Shown in pieces: positions 12,249-12,671 of a DNA stretch of 12,671 bases (positions are counted from its first letter, which is position 1; every line of letters begins with the position of its first letter). Origin of the DNA: CF-161 sp035263645 (GTDB lineage: Bacteria > Chloroflexota > Dormibacteria > Dormibacterales > Dormibacteraceae). The stretch lies in the NCBI GenBank assembly GCA_035263645.1, contig DATFRD010000408.1, positions 1 through 12,671 of the forward strand, written 5' to 3'. The notes beneath the pieces are model-generated. The model saw only the letters and a program-made list of their open reading frames with translations, made no database searches and was not told where the DNA came from. A program made the position numbers and the translations under genes.

Positions 12249-12671
12249 ATGGAAGACGTCCTGTACGAGGTCGAGAGCGGCCTGGCCTGGGTCACGATCA
12301 ACCGGCCCGAGCGCCTCAACGCATTCCGGGGCCGCACGATCGACGAGTTGATCCGTGCGTTCAAGATGGCCTGGTCCGACCGGTCTGTCGGTGTCGTCGC
12401 GCTGACCGGGGCCGGCGACCGCGCCTTCTGCTCCGGCGGCGACCAGAAGCAGCGCCAGGAGACCGGCGACTACGGCCCGACCGAGACCGGCATCTTCGAG
12501 GTCGAGACGCTCCACCGCACCATCCGGGACATCCCCAAGCCGGTGATCGCCGCGGTCAACGGCGTGGCCATCGGCGGCGGCCACGTCCTGCACGTGCTCT
12601 GCGACATCACGATCGCCGCGGAGCACGCCACCTTCGGGCAGGCCGGCCCCCGCGTGGGCAGCTTCGACGCC
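12249..12671 (+). CDS. Crotonase-superfamily enzyme, MenB/BadI-like (truncated by window edge)
   Basis: The first 141 residues are present. Enoyl-CoA hydratase/isomerase fold features are WVTINRPERLNAFRG (14-28), LTGAGDRAFCSGGDQ (52-66), IPKPVIAAVNGVAIGGGHVLHVLCD (95-119) and FGQAGPRVGSFD (129-140). SGGDQ, GGGHVLH and GSFD point to 1,4-dihydroxy-2-naphthoyl-CoA synthase (MenB, menaquinone pathway). The N-terminal NAFRG...DELI and LHRTIRDIPKPVIA also resemble BadI, 2-ketocyclohexanecarboxyl-CoA hydrolase. Type I MenB binds bicarbonate through a Gln-Thr-Gly motif; here it is GQAG, lacking the Thr, which weakens a MenB call. ATG 12249 is used because strand one follows at once; the ATG at 12238 is out of frame. 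Other men or bad genes would settle the choice but lie outside the window. Confidence 0.85.
   Translation, partial: MEDVLYEVESGLAWVTINRPERLNAFRGRTIDELIRAFKMAWSDRSVGVVALTGAGDRAFCSGGDQKQRQETGDYGPTETGIFEVETLHRTIRDIPKPVIAAVNGVAIGGGHVLHVLCDITIAAEHATFGQAGPRVGSFDA

Overview
This is a high-GC window of bacterial chromosome with dense, single-domain metabolic genes on both strands. It holds an F420-type (LLM) oxidoreductase, a wax ester synthase/diacylglycerol acyltransferase, an actinobacterial-type prenyl diphosphate synthase and a membrane glycosyltransferase with a long Thr-Pro tail. Several starts have an A/T-containing -10-like hexamer only 6-8 nt upstream. Together these suggest an Actinomycetota member or a high-GC Chloroflexota/Dormibacterota-type soil bacterium. 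The lineage is inference; no marker gene is present.

Layout: (1) 1-2981, minus strand: prenyl diphosphate synthase, then a stand-alone B12-type acyl-CoA mutase large subunit overlapping an acyl-CoA dehydrogenase that runs off the left edge. A TetR-like operator and a -10 element precede the mutase. (2) 3048-3920, plus: LLM/F420-type oxidoreductase, divergent from the synthase. (3) 3921-4171: convergent spacer rich in inverted repeats. (4) 4172-6351, minus: WS/DGAT and an upstream alpha/beta hydrolase, each with its own close -10 element. (5) 6452-7938, plus: GlcD-like FAD oxidase, possibly coupled to a 16-residue upstream ORF. (6) 7945-8646, minus: small metallophosphoesterase. (7) 8743-10872, plus: family-2 membrane glycosyltransferase. 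(8) 10980-12217: small-protein region with a 72-aa protein resembling a haem-less cytochrome c end, an 80-aa orphan, and a 73-aa orphan enclosed by two near-identical 77-bp direct repeats. (9) 12249-end, plus: truncated MenB/BadI-like crotonase.

The common theme is acyl-CoA and lipid metabolism: mutase and dehydrogenase, neutral-lipid acyltransferase, prenyl chain synthesis and a ring-forming or ring-opening crotonase. No rRNA, tRNA, CRISPR array, transposase or integrase was recognised. The items most worth following are the divergent mutase active site, the direct-repeat cassette, the cytochrome-c-like small protein and the apparent prevalence of leaderless starts.
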